Assembly (NCBI RefSeq): GCF_935825525.1 | Contig: NZ_CAKXZT010000035.1 | Location: 62,001 to 126,000, forward strand | Direction: 5' to 3' | Origin: Mesorhizobium escarrei | GTDB lineage: Bacteria > Pseudomonadota > Alphaproteobacteria > Rhizobiales > Rhizobiaceae | DNA length: 64,000 nt | In this document: in pieces, positions 62,306-64,000 of the stretch | How positions within the stretch are numbered: the first letter of the stretch is position 1 | Layout: each line of letters starts with the position of its first letter | The notes under the pieces: generated by a model | Databases searched by the model: none | Told to the model about the DNA's origin: nothing | What the model saw: the letters and a program-made list of their open reading frames with translations, nothing else | Translations under genes and position numbers: made by a program

Positions 62306-62681
62306 TCAGCGCGGCGGCCACCGCACGGTTTTCTGCCAGAAGAACATTGTAGGTCCGCACGGCAGCACCAGTCGACATCGGATCGGCCGCAATGCCCGCC
62401 GCCTTCATCGCAGCACGCAGCGCCGCCGGCAACGGCCTGAGATCCTTGCCGGCGCCGACCAGCAGGATCTCGACCTGGTCAGCCTCGTTGAGCAGCTTGG
62501 CGAAATCCGCTGGCGTCAGTGCCAGGGGATCAGCCGGCTCCCAGCCATAGATGCCCGACGGCAGGCACAGGAGCGAGCCGCGGTGCGACATGTCGGCGAA
62601 GCGAAATCCGCCGTTGCCATAGGACTCGATCGGCGCGCGGCCGGGGAAATGCGCTTCACGGATGACAATGCCTTTGGTCAT
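62292..62681 (-). CDS. Mth938-domain (DUF498) protein, NDUFAF3-like
   Basis: 129 residues: GNGGFRFADMSHRGSLLCLP, VEILLVGAGKDLRPLPAALR and GAAVRTYNVLLAENRAVAAA are the Mth938 fold pattern. The mitochondrial relative NDUFAF3 is a complex I assembly factor. It lies between secDF and the NDUFAF6-like gene, 15 bases after secDF. Confidence 0.8.
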   Translation of the reverse strand: MTKGIVIREAHFPGRAPIESYGNGGFRFADMSHRGSLLCLPSGIYGWEPADPLALTPADFAKLLNEADQVEILLVGAGKDLRPLPAALRAAMKAAGIAADPMSTGAAVRTYNVLLAENRAVAAALIAVE

Positions 62682-62696
62682 CCCATTGGCCGCCCG

Positions 62697-64000
62697 TCAA
62701 GTTGCTATAGCTTTGCCGCCGCTCACCGGCTTCTCCTCATCGGCCGTCGCGGTCCCCGGCCGAAGCTTGAACAGGATGAGCAGTGGCGCGGCGATAAAGA
62801 TCGACGAATAGGTTCCGAAGACGACGCCGAATAGCATCGCCAGCGTGAACGAGCGGATCACCTCGCCGCCGAACAGCACCAGCGCCAGCAGCGCCAGCAT
62901 CGTCGTCACCGAGGTTAGCGTCGTTCGCGACAGCGTCTCGTTGATGGCGTTGTTCAACAATTGCGGCAGCGGCATCCGCTTGTATTTTCGCAAGTCTTCG
63001 CGAACACGGTCATAGACGACGATCGTGTCATTGAGCGAATAGCCGATGATGGTTAGTATCGCCGCAAGCGACGATTGGTTAAATTCGAGTCCAGTGATGA
63101 CGAAGAAGCCGATCGTCATGACCACATCGTGGACCGTGGCGATAATGGCGCCGACTGCGAACTGCCATTCGAAACGGAACCAGACATAGATCAGGATGCC
63201 GAGCAGCGCGATGAGCATGGCGATGGTGCCTTGCTTTGCGAGCTCGCCGGAAACCGTCGGTCCCACCACTTCGACGCGGCGGAAATCGTAATGGTCCTGC
63301 AACTCGCCGCGCACCTTGTCGATGACGGTCTGTTCGGCGTTCTCGCCGCCCTCCTGCGTGCCGACGCGAATCAAGACATCGTTCGGGTCGCCGAACTGCT
63401 GCACTTGCACTTCGCCGATGTTGAGTTCCGAAAGCCTGCCGCGGATGTCGGCAATATCGGCGGTGCCATCCTTGGCCTGCACCTCGATCAGCGAACCGCC
63501 CTTGAAGTCGATGCCGTAATTGATGTCGACGGTCATGAACAGCACGACCGCCAGGATCGACAGCACGCTGGACAGCGCGAATGTCCAGCGGCGGATGCCC
63601 ATGAACGGAATTCGCGTGCCCGGCGGGACGAAGGTCACCGGCGCGCGCGGCAACTCCTTCGGGCGGGCGCGGCGAAGCCAGATCGACACCAGCAGGCGGG
63701 TGAAGGTGAAGGCGGTGAACACCGTTGTCAGAATGCCGATGGCGAAGGTCACGGCAAAGCCCTTCACCGGCCCGGTCCCGAGCCAGAACAGCACGACGGT
63801 CGCGATCAGCGAGGTGACGTTCGAATCGACGATGGTCGCCAGCGCTTTGGAAAAGCCCGTGTCGATCGCCTGGATCACCGAGCGACCGTTTCGCCGCTCC
63901 TCGCGGATGCGCTCGTAGATCAGAACGTTTGAATCGACCGCCATGCCGATGGTCAGGACGATGCCGGCGATGCCGGGCAATGTCAGTGTCGCGCCAAGCA
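62697..64000 (-). CDS. secDF: SecDF protein-export membrane protein, 5' end outside the window
   Basis: Accessory subunit of the Sec translocon that uses the proton gradient to pull proteins across. The visible 434 codons hold the end of SecD ([17 protein letters not shown], the conserved D-x-N-V-L-I-Y-E-R helix) followed directly by a complete SecF ([36 protein letters not shown]). One continuous frame, so SecD and SecF are fused, as in many alphaproteobacteria. The start lies beyond 64000. Confidence 0.93.
   Translation of the reverse strand, partial: LGATLTLPGIAGIVLTIGMAVDSNVLIYERIREERRNGRSVIQAIDTGFSKALATIVDSNVTSLIATVVLFWLGTGPVKGFAVTFAIGILTTVFTAFTFTRLLVSIWLRRARPKELPRAPVTFVPPGTRIPFMGIRRWTFALSSVLSILAVVLFMTVDINYGIDFKGGSLIEVQAKDGTADIADIRGRLSELNIGEVQVQQFGDPNDVLIRVGTQEGGENAEQTVIDKVRGELQDHYDFRRVEVVGPTVSGELAKQGTIAMLIALLGILIYVWFRFEWQFAVGAIIATVHDVVMTIGFFVITGLEFNQSSLAAILTIIGYSLNDTIVVYDRVREDLRKYKRMPLPQLLNNAINETLSRTTLTSVTTMLALLALVLFGGEVIRSFTLAMLFGVVFGTYSSIFIAAPLLILFKLRPGTATADEEKPVSGGKAIAT

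Overview
The window looks like a chromosome segment of a high-GC alphaproteobacterium of the order Hyphomicrobiales, most likely Mesorhizobium or a close relative. The clues are the DUF982, DUF1127 and DUF2189 proteins, a Bradyrhizobium-type coxMNOP oxidase, an alphaproteobacterial secDF / Mth938 / squalene-synthase-like cluster, and many Rbs-type sugar importers. The species is inferred from gene content only.

Layout. 1-4948: type I secretion ABC exporter, its membrane fusion protein and a FemAB-like acyltransferase fused to TPRs. 5000-7231: DUF2161, DUF982 and a type I methionine aminopeptidase. 7300-33967: radC split by a genomic island of about 25.9 kb (7904-33819), with a 13-bp imperfect direct repeat at both junctions. 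The left half of the island holds integration genes (tyrosine integrase with an in-frame stop, serine recombinase with a frameshift, AlpA-like protein) and an unusual cargo: a nucleotidyltransferase, an AP-endonuclease-2-type TIM barrel and a small basic protein in a coupled operon, convergent with a ubiquitin-E1-like (ThiF) gene. The right half (18.7-33.0 kb) is a catabolic cluster: a CGNR zinc-finger regulator, an ABM-type monooxygenase, four short-chain dehydrogenases (a fifth SDR lies outside the island), YciI, a complete RbsABC-like importer, DoxX, a Rid-family protein, an intradiol dioxygenase, a beta-keto acid cleavage enzyme, an MDR oxidoreductase, a cupin and a gamma-carbonic-anhydrase-like protein. 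Five copies of a 19-bp palindrome (GCACC-N9-GGTGC type) lie in the promoter regions of this cluster and probably define one regulon.

34236-43259: alternative aa3-type oxidase operon (coxM, N, O, P plus a subunit IV), a YbaK-type deacylase, DUF2189, ctaB, a soluble cytochrome c and an alpha/beta hydrolase. 43339-52373: sugar/sugar-acid utilisation locus with a second Rbs-type importer, aldose epimerase, zinc alcohol dehydrogenase, galactonate-dehydratase-like enolase, SDR and FadR-type regulator. 52427-57742: trigger factor, a 5' tRNA-Leu fragment, a secreted glycine-rich repeat protein, an intact tRNA-Leu(UAG), and a GDYXXLXY/DUF2157 pair with a frameshift. 57980-58640: two DUF1127 genes followed by two tandem three-hairpin units in which all six loops read ACCTCCTCCC; this matches the architecture of the cuckoo/CcsR small RNAs. 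58689-64000: a transglutaminase-like exported protein, trmFO, a ParDE pair, homologues of the complex I assembly factors NDUFAF6 and NDUFAF3, and the 3' part of secDF.

Several island genes are broken by one nucleotide or one codon (integrase, serine recombinase, cupin, second AlpA, the radC left part), so the island appears fixed and decaying, while most catabolic genes remain open.
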